Part shown: one piece after another, positions 22,125 to 35,232 of the stretch
Numbering within the stretch: position 1 is the first letter of the stretch
Layout: every line of letters starts with the position of its first letter
Assembly: GCA_963995505.1 (NCBI GenBank)
Contig: OZ023186.1
Coordinates: forward strand, 2,852,001-2,916,000
Source of the DNA: Hypericum androsaemum
Taxonomy: Eukaryota; Streptophyta; Magnoliopsida; Malpighiales; Hypericaceae
Length of the DNA: 64,000 nucleotides
Direction of reading: 5' to 3'
The notes under the pieces: model-generated
Seen by the model: only the letters and a program-made list of their open reading frames with translations
What the model was told of the DNA's origin: nothing
Databases searched by the model: none
Program-made: the position numbers and the translations under genes

Positions 22125-22990
22125 ATCGTACAAAATCAGACTGATTAGGCGATGCGTCGATGTCCGAAAAGAACCTGGATTACAACCTGGTTGCTAGCCT
22201 TATACGACCTGACAAGTAACAAAACAGATGGAAGAGCGTTACACTCAAAGTTTCTGGTATACAAACAAGAGCAAACACCAAGCATCAAGATGAAGTCAAA
22301 CAAAGAATTTCCGGAGCAGAATCCTAAGTTTCTCTTCTGTCTGCTTCAAAACAGCAACTCCGGGGATCAGGAATTGATTAACTTGCCTTAAATCTGAAGA
22401 TTAAGCCTAGATTTTGACCCTTTCAAATACATGTAAAGCTGTTAAGTTGCATATTTTCTGTTCTATGAACCCAGATAGGCCAAAATCAAGAGGGTAACTT
22501 AAAGACAACCAGAGTAAGCGGTAACTCCCATCAAAAAGGAAACTGAACAGAGGACTTATTATCACCTTCACCACCTGAAACCTCCAACATCCGACTAATC
22601 CAGGTTCGAACCGAATAGAACCTTTGAATAGTGACAAACCTCTTCCAGCAAGTATTTAATACCGGTGCATCCCAACCCCCTCTCTCTTAAAAGTGCTCAA
22701 GAAGGGTACCATCTTAGCCGTTATAAAAGATGAAAAAATAAACAAAACAAACCAAGACAAGACAAGCTTAATAGTAACATAAGCAATAAAGGCAACCTTA
22801 AAGAGAAGCAAAACTGGTCTCTACCTGAAGAAAGAGAAATCGAGAGAAGGAACCAACACCGGAATTCAATTCAAGAAGAGCTTATGAGATGGGATTTCTT
22901 CTCTGGGTCCTTAACGTACAAAGAAGGTGGGGGAAAGAGAGGAGAGGAATAGCCGATATAGGAAGGGGAAGGTGGTCGTTGGAACTATGT
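22125..22990 (-). other. 5' untranslated region and leader intron of the DUF4378 gene
   Basis: Upstream of the ATG there is no coding frame. On the minus strand a donor-like TTCAG|GTAGAG at 22825 ends a CT-rich leader segment (about 22826-22990), suggesting a first non-coding exon and an intron of about 0.6 kb. Confidence 0.4.
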
Positions 22991-24822
22991 AACTAAAAAA
23001 GAAGACCAACAAAAGGAAATGTAACAGAAACTCAGACGCCAAATGCTACGGTTTTTAAGGGCGCGGACCAGAATACCCGCCAAAGACTAGTCTTTCTTTG
23101 TCTTATATGTGTGTGCTTGTTTGTGTAATAATATTCAACTATTACGAATTTAGTTAATAAGTTATGAGTTCGAGTCATTGCAATGCACCAATACTAAATA
23201 AATATTTGTTGAGAAATATTTATCATCTTTGAAAGATCTTACTAATTTGTGAATTAGTCGATTCAATAATTATCCGGATATGAGATAGTGTAAACAAAAA
23301 TAATAATATTCAATTATTGTTGTTCAGGTCCAAAATTGAGGTCCCCTGCCACCCAACGCTAAAACGAAATAAAATAAGCCTATTGAATGGTCTAAGGATA
23401 GTTTAGATGACCAAACATCGATGAACAATTGCAACTGCCTGATCTAGAGAATTGGGTCGCCGTTTATTAGGACTACCAACCTCAACTTTCTCTTGACTCC
23501 TGGTTATATATTTTGTTCTTAATTATCCGGTGTAATATTTGCCAGACATTCATCCAATTTTGACACCAACATAATTTTTGAATGTTCACAAAAAAAATTT
23601 GTAACAAATTTGTAATATTGCTTTATTTTCAGAATATAAACTCAAAATTGAACAACTTTCTTACTAGTCGATATAATTACTTATTTATACTTCTTGGTAT
23701 GTGTGTGAACTGGGGTTTTCGTAACTATTCTTTTGTAAAATTTTGCCTTCATTGTGACTCTTTTGTATGCTTTGTTGGATTCAATTTATAAAGTTGAAAA
23801 TTTCGTAACTCATGACCTTTTTTTTAAGGGAAAAAAGTGAATGTAAGACTGTATGCGGCCGTGAATGCAATTCCTCTCACACTATATTAAATTTTTCGTA
23901 TTTAATCTAAAATTTAAGATAATTGATATATGAAATCGAGTATAAAAAATTTAAATTTAACCCCCTACAAAGTTCTAAGGTAATTTTCGAGATCGTTGAT
24001 TGCTATTGAACTGGTGATTTTTTTTTTGAAAAAATTAAAAAAATTCATAATTTAACTCCAAATGAATCAAAATTTATTAAACAAAAAAGAGTAACTTTTT
24101 AGGTGAGATTGTTTCGTGAATCGTGTCCACTATTCAAATTCTGGTTTCCGAAACTGCCGGTTGGATAGTTCGAACCGAAGCGTGGCCAGGTGACCCCATT
24201 TTCATAGCTTGTGACCTATATATCGGAAAAGCCGAGTTTTTTTAGTATTTTCCCTTGGTAAGCTCAATTTAGTTGGGTTTAATAGAGTGAGGCTGTTATA
24301 TCACCAAAAATAGAGTGAGGCTGTTAGGTAATCGTGACACAACTCACTTAGAGTAGGTTATGATATAATCAATTTGTTGTAGCGCAAGGAGACCTCAGTG
24401 GGACGTTAGAATAAAAATAATGAGCTTTAGAGGTAGTGGATTTATATCTGGGATTATGGATTAATGTTACTAAAAGTTTTAGCAACTTTGTGGTATATGG
24501 CAAACAACGAGACATCATGTCTTGCATTGAAGATATATTTTTTGGTTTTTTTTAATATCAAACACTTTTCTGTTTCGAGTAAGTAAGACAATTGGAAGAT
24601 GTCAAAATTTTCCTAGCAAATATTTTTTTTGCAAGTAAACTTTTTATTAATTAATATAAGATAATAATATTTACACCCATGATAGTCCCCCTAAATAATG
24701 AGGGTTGCAGTTGAGGGTCTCACTAAAAATCGGTCGTCGGAAAATTCAATAGGAAAAAATACAATTAGAGAAAAGTGACTCCTAGCAAATAGTTATCATT
24801 GTTTTTCAAATAAAAGATTCTC
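22991..24822. other. Intergenic, nothing recognised
   Basis: Promoter-side DNA of the DUF4378 gene followed by AT-rich sequence with no gene. The frame at 23582-23791 is AT-rich and has no domain. Confidence 0.45.
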
Positions 24823-25021
24823 CCAATAATTTTTTTTGTTGTTGTTTGGTTTTTATTAGAAGGCATTCTGGTAGCATTTATCTTATAAAATATTGAAATT
24901 TTTTCACTTCATTAAATATATATATATATATAAATATTTAATGAAGTGAAAAGATTCCAATATTTTAAATGCTACCAGAATACCTTCTAATAAAAACCAA
25001 ATAACAACAAAAAATTATTGG
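24823..25021. repeat. 199-bp fold-back (palindromic) element
   Basis: Two arms of about 95 bases, from CCAATAATTTTTT at the left to AAAAAATTATTGG at the right, are inverted copies. They share ATTAGAAGG(C/T)ATTCTGGTAG and CACTTCATTAAATAT around an AT core near 24920. The left arm has about 8 extra bases and there are few mismatches. It may be a MITE without clear target duplication, or a source of double-stranded or small RNA. Confidence 0.85.
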
Positions 25022-26925
25022 TATATATATAGTGATCTTTTCACTTTATTAATTGCGCTTTACGATACAATAATCACGGATTTTTTTAAGAAATGAAATT
25101 ATATTAACTATATAATTTTTTCATGATTTGGTGGAAGCTAAGAAATGTATCCAAAAAAATTTAGAAAATTATTGGATACATATTTAGTTTTTTTTATGGG
25201 AGGATATATGTTTAGTTGAAAAGGTTATTGTGATTTAAAAAAATGTATTTTTGTTATATGTTCCTACTTTGCTTCCAATAAGATCTATTCACAAAACAAT
25301 TTTTTTAACGCAAGTTATATGTGCGGACTTCCGAAAAATCGACCGTGACACTAGGCCTTGCTAAGTACGAAACAAAAGGCCTTATCCAATTTAAGAGTTC
25401 CATCTATAAAGGCCACTACGATAGATGGCAATTGAACATTAGATAGAAGTTTGTGCTATAAACGGGCTGAGCAAATCAGAAAACTCCATATTAGATGCTT
25501 CCTTTTTGAAAAGTTGAAAGCTAAATGGGAAATTAAATTACTAAGTTCAACTTGTCAACTTAGTGGAAGTCAAAGTTTGAAGCATTCTGCAACCCCTCTT
25601 TGCGGTTTCGAAGTGTTTTGACTTGGATTAGGTGTTCGAACGTTACGTGTTCTTATTGATAGATATTCTTTTCCCAGGATGATCGTCCCTTGGCGAATGT
25701 GAAGTGACATGGCATTTGACTCTTTCAAATAGTTAGGATTTTATGAAATAATAGTTTTATGATGGTTCCTAAATAATTCATTTTTCTCTTTTATATTTTA
25801 TTGAAGATTAATGATCTAAATATTATAAATTGATAATATAGAATAATCATCATAAAATGAAGATTCTGTCAACATTTTTATCTTTTTTCGGGAAGGGTGA
25901 GAGCTTCTTTATTTAATACAAACGGAAAACTTTTTATGATTACTAAAGTAAAAATATCACAAAAGTAAAATCCCACCAAGCGAAAAACATCACTTATGCT
26001 ACCTTTTTAATAGGTTGTGTACGTGCTTGGTGCATTCGACTAATTTAGTTTGAAAAAATAATAAAAAGTCCGACAAATTTTTTTGCAAGTTTTAGTTTTT
26101 CCCATTCAAAATTATATATTGTCCCACTAAACTTTATAATTTCTGATTGAATATCCATCTGACACGCAATATATATTGTTACCCCTAACGAACCATTATG
26201 GATGTACCATGGATGGCTGGAATGGGAGGAGTGCATAAAAAAGTAAAGGAATACCAAATTTATGTTTTTCGTTACAGCTATTTTTCACGATTATTGTATT
26301 GGAAATTTGGTACCAACTACCGAATGAAAATAACCTGTCGTCTACTCTCTGTTACGGATGCACTGCTCCAGCCAACGGTATCGCTAACAACTTTTTTTTT
26401 TGAAATATAAATTTTCACACCATATTAGAGTTTAAATTTTGTACTTCCTTGAAGTTGTACATTTTTTATACTGATAGATTAAATGCCTTTTGACCACTAA
26501 CAACTAATATATAACAAACAAGTTGGAAAATGTGAACTGACACTATGGGAGGTTCATTATTATGCCAAAATTTGGATAGCCTATTGGACCGAGGAAATCA
26601 CCTAGTCAAATTGTCCGAACCAGATCTAACTTGTAAAAAATATTAAACACAGATTTTTTAGAATTTTGTTTTATTAAAAGTGATTGGATTAATATTATTG
26701 TACTTGTAAATAATAAAATTTGCAACAAAATTAGAGAATATTTAAATATTTTTTTACATTTAATGCTAAACATAATTAATAATAAAATTATTTAAAAAAT
26801 TACTGATTCAACTGACAGTCCAATTAGTTAGATCAGTCGAACCAAGATCGGGACACCGATTCGCTTTCTGTGGAAACATTGCTTCACACTTTGTTTAATT
26901 GCATATTTTGGTTTCGGCATACGAA
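25022..26925. other. Intergenic, nothing recognised
   Basis: AT-rich DNA. Two small frames overlap at 26045-26410 on opposite strands and look like chance. Confidence 0.45.
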
Positions 26926-26933
26926 GTCTTAAA

Positions 26934-27450
26934 TAGGGATGAGCAAATGGTAATTAAAATTTGGTAAATTCGATAAAATTTTGATAATCGGTAGTTCGGG
27001 ATTAGTAAATCGGTATTTGGTAATCAATTGAGTAGAAATTTTTTAAGAAATTCAGTAATACCAAATTTATCGAATTAGTAATTTACCAAATACATTAATA
27101 AATATATAATCCAAATTATAGATAATTTATCAGAAATTTTCTTGGCTTAGTCACAAATTGATGTTCTTGATAGGCTTTATATTAGTTAGACTTGATGAAT
27201 TCGTACTTTTAGGCTTGAATTTGTATTTTTTGTAACTATATTTGTATTTATAGATTAAATGTAATGATGCAATTATAATTTTTTTAAACTTTGGTAGTTA
27301 CCAAATTTACCAAAACTTAATTCAGTAAATACCAAATTTATCGAATACTATTCAGGATCGAGATTCGGTAGTACTTTTTTTAGCATTTTAGTATTTGATA
27401 AATTCGATAATCGAAATTTGGGATCGGTAAATACCGAATGTACACCCATA
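26934..27450. mobile_element. hAT-like MITE
   Basis: The ends TAGGGATGAGCAAATGG and ...TGTACACCCATA are inverted-repeat tips like those of plant hAT elements. The interior repeats words such as TACCAAATTTATCGAAT in both orientations. The flanks GTCTTAAA (26926-26933) and ATCTTGAA (27451-27458) form an 8-bp target duplication with two mismatches. There is no transposase frame. Confidence 0.72.
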
Positions 27451-27458
27451 ATCTTGAA

Positions 27459-29285
27459 TAATAAAGTTGGTTAGCCAACACTTTGCCCATAAAATAACAC
27501 TCGTATGCCATGTGTTAAATGGTTAATATCTTACTAACGACAGTTGATCAAAGTGCTAAAGAACTTGTATTCATTTATAGATTGCAGTTCAAACCTTACG
27601 AATATAAAAAATACAATTGAAAAATAGCTCCCTAAAAAAGGTCTACGGCGCTCGATTTCAGAGATTTCGAAAAAAATGTTAATATCCTTTGCTAACACCC
27701 TTTTTTAGCTATTATCTCATTGTGTGTACTATGTTTATGAAATTAAGAAATGATAGTTGTTACACTGACATAGGCCTAGTTTAATTGAACCAATGCCCCG
27801 ATGTTACTTAAGAATTCTTAATATGGAAGGAGGACCACTTGACTGGGACTAGACCAGAAATAAATTATTAGACAGTCGACCGTCTTTTAGATATCAAAAT
27901 GCATATAGTCTATCAACACAATGGCAACAACGTGTCATATTAGGGACATGGATCATCTAGATAACAAGAATTGAGACTATGCCCTTGTCACTTTTAACAT
28001 GTTTTAGGACAAAACTTTGGATATAATTTGACCCATTCAAATCTATACGCACCCGTTCAAACTTTTGTGCCCGTTGTGTTCTATGACTGTAATTAAGTAT
28101 TTTAGATATTATTTTTAAAAAGTTTGTTTAAATAGATTTTTTTGCGGAGATGATTGTTTAATTAGGCTCAAAGCAAGCAATTGGAGGAAAATCATTTTCA
28201 ATCCACTTGGTCTAACTTCTAATTGAGAGCGTCAATGGTCCGCCAAGACTGACTTTGGAAAACAAAGTACCACTTCTTTACGGAACTTGTGAAATGGGCC
28301 GATTTTGATTAGAAGGATTTTATTTTTGGAAAATATCACAATATTTCACATATAAAACTTAATATATTCAATAGTCAGATTTGTGCTGAGTGACAATTTT
28401 ATGATGGACTTGATTCATTTTTACTCTTAAATTTTATTTAAAACTCAATAGTCCAAATATTGTGGAATATTTACTTTGATTGAAGTCAAACATCAGCATC
28501 ATCTATCTTCATTAAGATTGGAGGGGATGAGTTCAAGCTATTAGCTACATAATCGCCGGGATATTTGGAATCTGGATCATACTTTATGGCCCAGTATCCG
28601 CGGAATATTTTTTGAAGGTTTAATATTTGCGGAATCTGATCGGTGTAAAGAACGAAATTAGGTGTCCGTTTCATAAATTTATGTATTAAAGAATGTATTC
28701 GTTATTTGTTTTTTGTCAAAATTTCAACAGTTAGATAAGAACATGAGGAAACAAAATTCTTTTTACCGAGTTCTTGAGACATCAAAATTTTAATAATTCA
28801 AATTTAAAACTTAGTCGGTTTACAAATATCTTTATTTGAGAAAAAATTGACGTCTATCTGATTTGGGTTGAGGGTAGAGGATGAAAAACATAAATTTCTA
28901 TTTGTGGAGGCCATATATTAAAGGGGAGCTCTGGATGATGCTTTTTATGGCCCATCTGCTTTGTTTGATTTTTTCCACGATTGGTATTTCTGATAAACGA
29001 ACATTGAAGCGGCCCAATAATTGAGAATTTTTTACTAGTTGGACTTAATTTGCTTCCTATTGGGCCATTTGACTTTTGAGCACGGTGGCTCAAAGGAACG
29101 GAAGTTGGTGTCCGTTTTAAAGGAATGTACAATAACTCAGAATATTTAGCGATACGAGTTTTAAGAACACAATTTTTTTCAATTTGTTTAATCAGTCTAA
29201 CATCAATTTAAATTTAAGTTAATTATAATCAATTATAGTTTTTTTATAGAGATATTTTTTACACTAATAATTATACCTTATTAAA
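27459..29285. other. Intergenic, nothing recognised
   Basis: AT-rich DNA. GGTGTCCGTTT occurs at about 28660 and 29108 as a loose direct repeat, but I could not define an element. Confidence 0.45.
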
Positions 29286-29699
29286 GGAAAAATTTTCCTT
29301 GGGTTTTCGAATTTGACGAAATCACTAATAAGGTCTTTGATTTTGTGAAACCCCTCATTTCGTACTCCAAGTTTCGTAAAATAGAACTCTCAGGTCCATG
29401 ACTCTCGTACCGAAAAAATAACTCAGGCAAGAAGACCTAGGAAATGACCAAATTGCCCTTTGTAAAAAAAAACCTTATTCAACCTTTAGCTAACATCAAG
29501 AACACCAAACACCCAATTAAACAACTAACATTACATCGACAACATCAAATTAAATAACCAATAGCATAACATCAAAAACTCAAATTTCAAAATTGAATCC
29601 ACAAATCAAACAATTGACGCTCCAATTCTCAGAACCCATCTTCGTCTCGTAGTTCTTCACAGAACCCATTCACCCTAAACCCATCTTCTCAACAACAAC

Positions 29700-30130
29700 A
29701 AGGGCATCCACTATAGCCCGGGCCGGCTCATCGGTTTCCTCCAGAACGTCCTCATCGGTGAGCTCGGGGCCGTCGGTGTTGTCGTGGGAGAGGAGGCCGA
29801 GCCTGGAGGGGACGACGGCGAGGATCTTGAGGCGCTAGCTACCGCTTCTCCCTATTCACCCATTCCCTCCCCCCTTTGCCGAGGGCGACAAACACCAGAG
29901 ACACTGAAGCCATCCTTGGAGAACTTGAACTCGGCGCTCTTAGGGTTAAAGGTGAATATGTTGTTCTGCGGTTGGGAGGAGGTGTATTTGAAGGAGGAGA
30001 CGGTGTATTTAAAGCTATCCTTAGAGCCCACCAGACCGTCACTGCCATGGACATCAAGGTCGAGGTCGTCGCCATCGCAGGCGTCGTAGAGGAGAGAGAA
30101 GGGCCAGGCGGGAGGCGTATTTGAAGGAGG
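29700..30130 (-). other. Possible captured gene fragment inside MULE-E
   Basis: This is GC-rich sequence unlike the surrounding AT-rich DNA. On the minus strand one frame reads ...FKYTVSSFKYTSSQPQNN and another reads ...LTDEDVLEETDEPARAIVDA, both protein-like in composition but in different frames. I do not recognise a family. It may be a decayed exon copied into the transposon. Confidence 0.3.
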
Positions 30131-30210
30131 AGACAGTGTTCTCCTTTACGGCTCTCATTCTCCTGGGCGGTGGCCGGTGGTCTTCCAAAATTGCCGATTT
30201 TGGGCGAGTC

Positions 30211-30638
30211 TGAAAAGAAGTGAAGAACTCGAAAATAGCTTTAATGGAAGCTCAAAGGTAGCTCACGAAAGCGGGAAGAAGATAGAGAGGACGAGAAACG
30301 GTTATTGGTGGGAGAGAAACATTTTCCCAATTTTCATTATTTTTCTTCTCTGTACAACCACTCCTATTTATATTCTAAAGAGTACAGCTAATACTACTAA
30401 CGCCACGTCAACATATGCAACGCGTGTGGGGCCACAATTTTACTTAAACGAAACGCCCCGTTTAACTAAGTCGAGACGACGTCGTTGGCACAACGTTGAT
30501 TAAGCACCTCATCAATCACACCAAACAATAGGTCGTCCATATCAACTTCATCATGTTCGTCTTCAGCTTCCTTGAGCTTGATCTCGTCAAGCGTACAACC
30601 CTGAAGATGATCATTTATAAAAGCTGCAGCAGCCAATA
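30211..30638 (-). repeat. 3' LTR of the Copia element
   Basis: 428 bp. It differs from the 5' LTR in three substitutions, near 30529, 30595 and 30626. The end of the pol reading frame runs about 24 bases into it. Confidence 0.95.
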
Positions 30639-33600
30639 CCCCCCGTAAGTTGGGCGATGAATGTCCAGAAGACCCAACTTAGAGACAAGGTATGTAAATC
30701 GAGGAGCAGGCAACCCTTTTGTGAGAAGATCAGCAAGCTGAAGGGCAGTAGGAACGTGAAATAACTTAATCAGGCCGCGTTGAATGCGCTCACGCACCAA
30801 GTGACAATCGAGCTCGATATGCTTAGTCCGCTCGTGGAACACAGGGTTCTCAGCGATATGAATCGCCGATTGATTATCACAATAGACCAAGGCGGGACTA
30901 GCAAGAGCAGCATTCAGATCACGAAGGAGATAGGATAACCACTGTATCTCACAAGAAATAGCAGCCAAAGCACGATACTCGGCCTCAGATGAAGATCGAG
31001 AGACAGTGACCTGCTTCTTAGCTTTCCAAGAGACCAAAGCATTGCCAAAATAAAGACAGAATCCAGTAACAGAGCGGCGGGTATCAAGACAAGCAGCCCA
31101 GTCACTATCAGCATAACCCCGAAGTTTAGAATCAGAATCCGTGGGAAAGAACAAACCCAAACCTGGGGACCCTTTGATGTACTTAAGAACGCAGTACGCT
31201 GCCCGAAGATGAACATCAGTGGGCTTGGTTAAGAAACGGCTAAGCTGTTGAACCGCAAAGCTGATATCTGGGCGAGTGGTGGTAAGATAAAGCAATTTGC
31301 CCACCAAACGACGATAAAGATGTGAATCCTCTAGAACCTGCTTGCCATCAATGCTCTGCTTATAGACAGGTTTGCCCAAACTGTCGTAAGCAAGATGATC
31401 AAGAAGAACACCAGTTTTCTTGCCCATTTTGATGCTGACATCAATAGGAGTCTGACGAGGCTTACAACCCAGATAACCAACATCATCAAGGATCTCAAGA
31501 GCATACTTCTTCTGGCATAAATGAAGGCCAGTAGAATTACGAGCCATTTCAAGTCCAAGAAAGTATTGAAGCTGCCCCAAGTCCTTGAGCTTCAAAGTCT
31601 GTTCTAAAGACGACTTAGTAGAAACCAACAAAGCTGCAGAATCACTAGCAAGGATAATGTCATCAACGTATACAAGTAAAGCCATGAAGGAATCTGAATC
31701 ATGCTTAACAAAGAGGGAATAATCGCACTTTGATTGAAAAAATCCAAGCCCAAGCAAAATAGAAGTCAATTTGGCAAACCATTGCCGACTGGCTTGTTTA
31801 AGCCCATACAACGATCTCTTTAACTTGCAGACTATATGGTCATCTGCTGAAGAAACAGACAATCCCAGTGGCAATTTCATATAAACTTCTTCGTCGAGAT
31901 CACCATGTAAAAATGCATTATTAACATCTAGTTGTTGAAGAAACCAACCATTACTGACAGTGAGAGCAATCAGAACCCGCACTGTAGGCATCTTAGCTAC
32001 AGGACTGAATGTCTCGAAGAAATCTATTCCAAGAGACTGAGTGTAACCTTGAGCCACAAGACAGGCCTTATACCTTTCTATACTCCCATCCGACTTGAGC
32101 TTGACCTTAAACACCCATTTGTTACCCACCAACTTCTTGCCAGGTGGTAACTCTGTAAGTTCCCAAGTCTGATTTTCTTCAAGAGCAAGTAGAAGACTGG
32201 TAACAGAACAGATATTGGAAGAAGAAGAAACCTGTCCTGGAGAGTGATCATATGAGTGCGATGGAATCATAGAATGGTCATAGTGTTGGAGGTAAGCAGG
32301 TACTTGTTTTGATCGAGTAGATCGTCTTAGGACAGGTGGTGGTAAGGCAGTAGTAACAGGTGGTGATGGAGCAGGAGTAGGAGGTGATGGATTGGTGTTA
32401 TGGTCAGGTAAAGATTCTGGAGATGGATCAGGTAGAGGTGTTGGAGTAAGTGGTGCTGGTACAGAATTCGGATCAGGATCAATGTGAGCAAAGGGAACAG
32501 ACCCTGGTAGTGTCAAATCTGCAGGTGTGTAGGGCTGATAATACTGATCTTGATACACTGTCCTATCCTTAAAAGGGAATAGATGCTCATAGAAAAGAAC
32601 ATCCCGAGAGATGAGGGTGTTATGGGATTCTAAATCATATAATCTATATCCCTTAATCCCAATAGGAATACCCAGAAAAACATACTGCCTAGCCCTTGAT
32701 TGAAGCTTAGTCCTATGATTAGAAGAAGTTGCTGCATAACAGAGACTGCCAAAAACTCTCAAATGTCCATAATGGGGGACCTTCTTGAAAAGCTTTTCAA
32801 ATGGGGTCAGGTTTGTAATACTAGCTGAAGGAGTCAGGTTCATCAAATAAGATGCATATGACACTGCATCTCCCCAGAAACACAAAGGTAATCCAGATTG
32901 GAACATCAGGGCTCGAGCTTTATTCAGTATGGTTTGATGTCTCCTTTCTACCCTCCCATTTTGTTGAGGAGTGTAGATACAACTTTGCTCATAAATAATA
33001 CCTTTCGTATTGTAAAAGTCTTTCATCAAAAATTCTTTTCCTTGGTCAGTTCGTATCCTTTTGACAGACATCCCAAACTGGTTATGTACCAAAGCACAAA
33101 AGTTGGCAATCAATTGCCGTGTTTCTCCTTTATCCCTCATCAAGAACAACCAAGTATATCGAGAATAATCATCTACTACAGTAAGGAAGTAGCTATATCC
33201 ATCATGGGTTGGTAAAGAATACTTTCCCCATATATCCATATGTATTAGTTCAAACTCAGAACAGGTAACAGCAGTACTATCTGGAAAGGACAATCTCTTT
33301 TGCTTAGAGAAATGACAAACATCACAATGGTGTCCTCCTTTCATAACAACTGCAGAATCTAGTTGATGTATAAGCTGAAGTTTAGGGTAAGGGAGATGTC
33401 CTAAACGGCTATGCCAAAGATCAAATTCTTTAGGCACATACAAGGAAGCAGCAGCTGAGGAAATGGTGGCTGATTGGATAGGCTTGAAGGTGAGGTCTAG
33501 GATGTATAGTCCTTGTGATTCCATGGCACTACCAATCACTCTCGAGCTGAGAAGGTCCTGTAGAAGACAAAAATTGGATTGGAAGCAAAATTGAAAGGGA

Positions 33601-35087
33601 AAAGACATATTTAGTTGGCTGACAGATAAAAGGTTGAAAGTAAAAGAAGGCACATGAAGGACATGGAACAAGAAAATGTCCTCGGATAACTTGACTGTAC
33701 CCCTATGTGTGGCAAAAATGACATGACCATTAGGAAGTGTAATTTGGACATTCTGAACTGGTTCATAGTATATAAAATGTGTGAGAGAGCAAGCTATGTG
33801 ATCGGATGCTCCCGAATCTAATATCCAATGACTTGAAAAAGAAGTACTAAGGCAGGCTCTATGGAGTGAAAAAGGAAGAGAAATACCAGTGATGGGGTTA
33901 CTGCTAGATGCAGCAGAATGAACCTGATGATTGTTGGAAGGATGGAAGGAGGAACTACTATCTAAACCATCACTGGAACCTATTGTTGAATGCTAGACAA
34001 GTGCAATGAGGCCTGAATATTGCTCCGGGGTCAAGGCCAGTTTAGCCAAGCCCTCATTCATGCTCTTCAAACCGTCTGCAGAAACTTGATTTGAAGCATG
34101 AAATCCTGATCTGTTGTTCACATAAGGAGCAGGAAAACCTCCAGTTCCTTGTGGTTTTCCACCAAAAGCACCTCCTCCAGTCTTAGTGAACTTGAAATTC
34201 GGAGGAAAACCATGCTTCCTATAGCATTTATCGACCGTGTGCCCCTCCTTTCCACAAAATGTACATGTTCCAACTCGTTTACTAGTATTCCAAGTCTGTT
34301 TCCCACCACCAGAAACAGCCATCACATTTGATCCATGTGAAGAAATAACAGTAGAATTCCCAACAGATCCAACTTGACCAGCCAAAGTAATCACAGATGG
34401 CGCTCCATTGAGTAGCTGCTGTTCATGTTGCAGAGCCAAAAACAGAGCTCTATTCACATCAGGCAAGGGATCCATGAGCATTATTTGAGAAATCACATTG
34501 CAATAATTCTCATTCAATCCAATCAAAAACCTAATAACCTGATCATTCTCCTGATACTCACGGGAATACCTCACTGATTCACACATAGCAGATCCTTTCT
34601 CTTTATCAACACACTTACAAAGATGTATTGGACGAAACTCACAGAAGTCATCCCACAAGGTTCGAAAAGCAGTAAAATAGTCAGTTACGGAAAGTGCACC
34701 TTGCTTGAGTGAACACAACTCGAACTGCAAGCGCGCAATTCTCATAGAATCTCCACGACTGAACCGTCCCTTCAGATCCGCCCAAATCCCTGCGGCGGTT
34801 TCCAAGCAACTCACACTCCTCGCGATAGCCGGTTCCATAGATCCGACGAGCCAACTCATCACCATACTGTTACATCCTTCCCACGCATCATACGAAGGAT
34901 CAGTTTCACTTGGCGGCGTCACAGATCCATCAACCATTGGCCACTTCTTCTTGGATCGTAATGCGCGCCTCATTGATCTACTCCAGCTGAGGTAATTAGT
35001 AGCGTTGAGCGCTGGAGTCATAAGAACCAAAGCTGGATTCTCGCTCGGATGAAGATAGAACAACAGATTCTCTACCGGATGGCTCAC
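30615..35087 (-). pseudogene. Copia gag-pol polyprotein with one in-frame stop
   Basis: One frame runs from ATG 35087 to 30615 (about 1490 codons), broken only by TAG at 33993-33995, codon 365. Gag (residues 1-364) has the zinc knuckle CTFCGKEGHTVDKC. Beyond the stop are the protease site WILDSGASDHI (about 421), the integrase zinc motif ending CDVCHFSKQKRLSF, the D,D,E core (HMDIWGKYSLP; TDQGKEF), reverse transcriptase with VYVDDIILAS, and RNase H with SSSEAEYRAL and the tail QLADLLTKGLP. The related decayed copy at 60.1 kb has a Gln codon where this one has TAG, so the stop is best read as a mutation, not a conserved readthrough signal. As it stands it could make Gag only. Confidence 0.9.
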
Positions 35088-35220
35088 GATCTGAGCATCG
35101 CGATGACTTCATACACCTCCGATGGTCGCCATCACAGAAATTGGGGAAAACTATACGAAACAACTGGGAATCGAAAGCGAAAGCGAAAGCTAAATCGCAA
35201 CTGGACCTAGGGTATCCAGT

Positions 35221-35232
35221 GCTCTGATACCA
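35221..35232 (-). other. Primer-binding site of the Copia element
   Basis: The reverse complement is TGGTATCAGAGC, the standard plant Copia site complementary to initiator tRNA-Met. It directly touches the LTR. Confidence 0.9.

Noticed and set aside
23582..23791. AT-rich frame of 69 codons
   Set aside because: Phe/Asn/Leu-rich composition expected from AT-rich non-coding DNA.
33993..33995. TAG as a programmed readthrough signal
   Set aside because: The related copy has a Gln codon there, so mutation is simpler. It is kept only as a finding to test.
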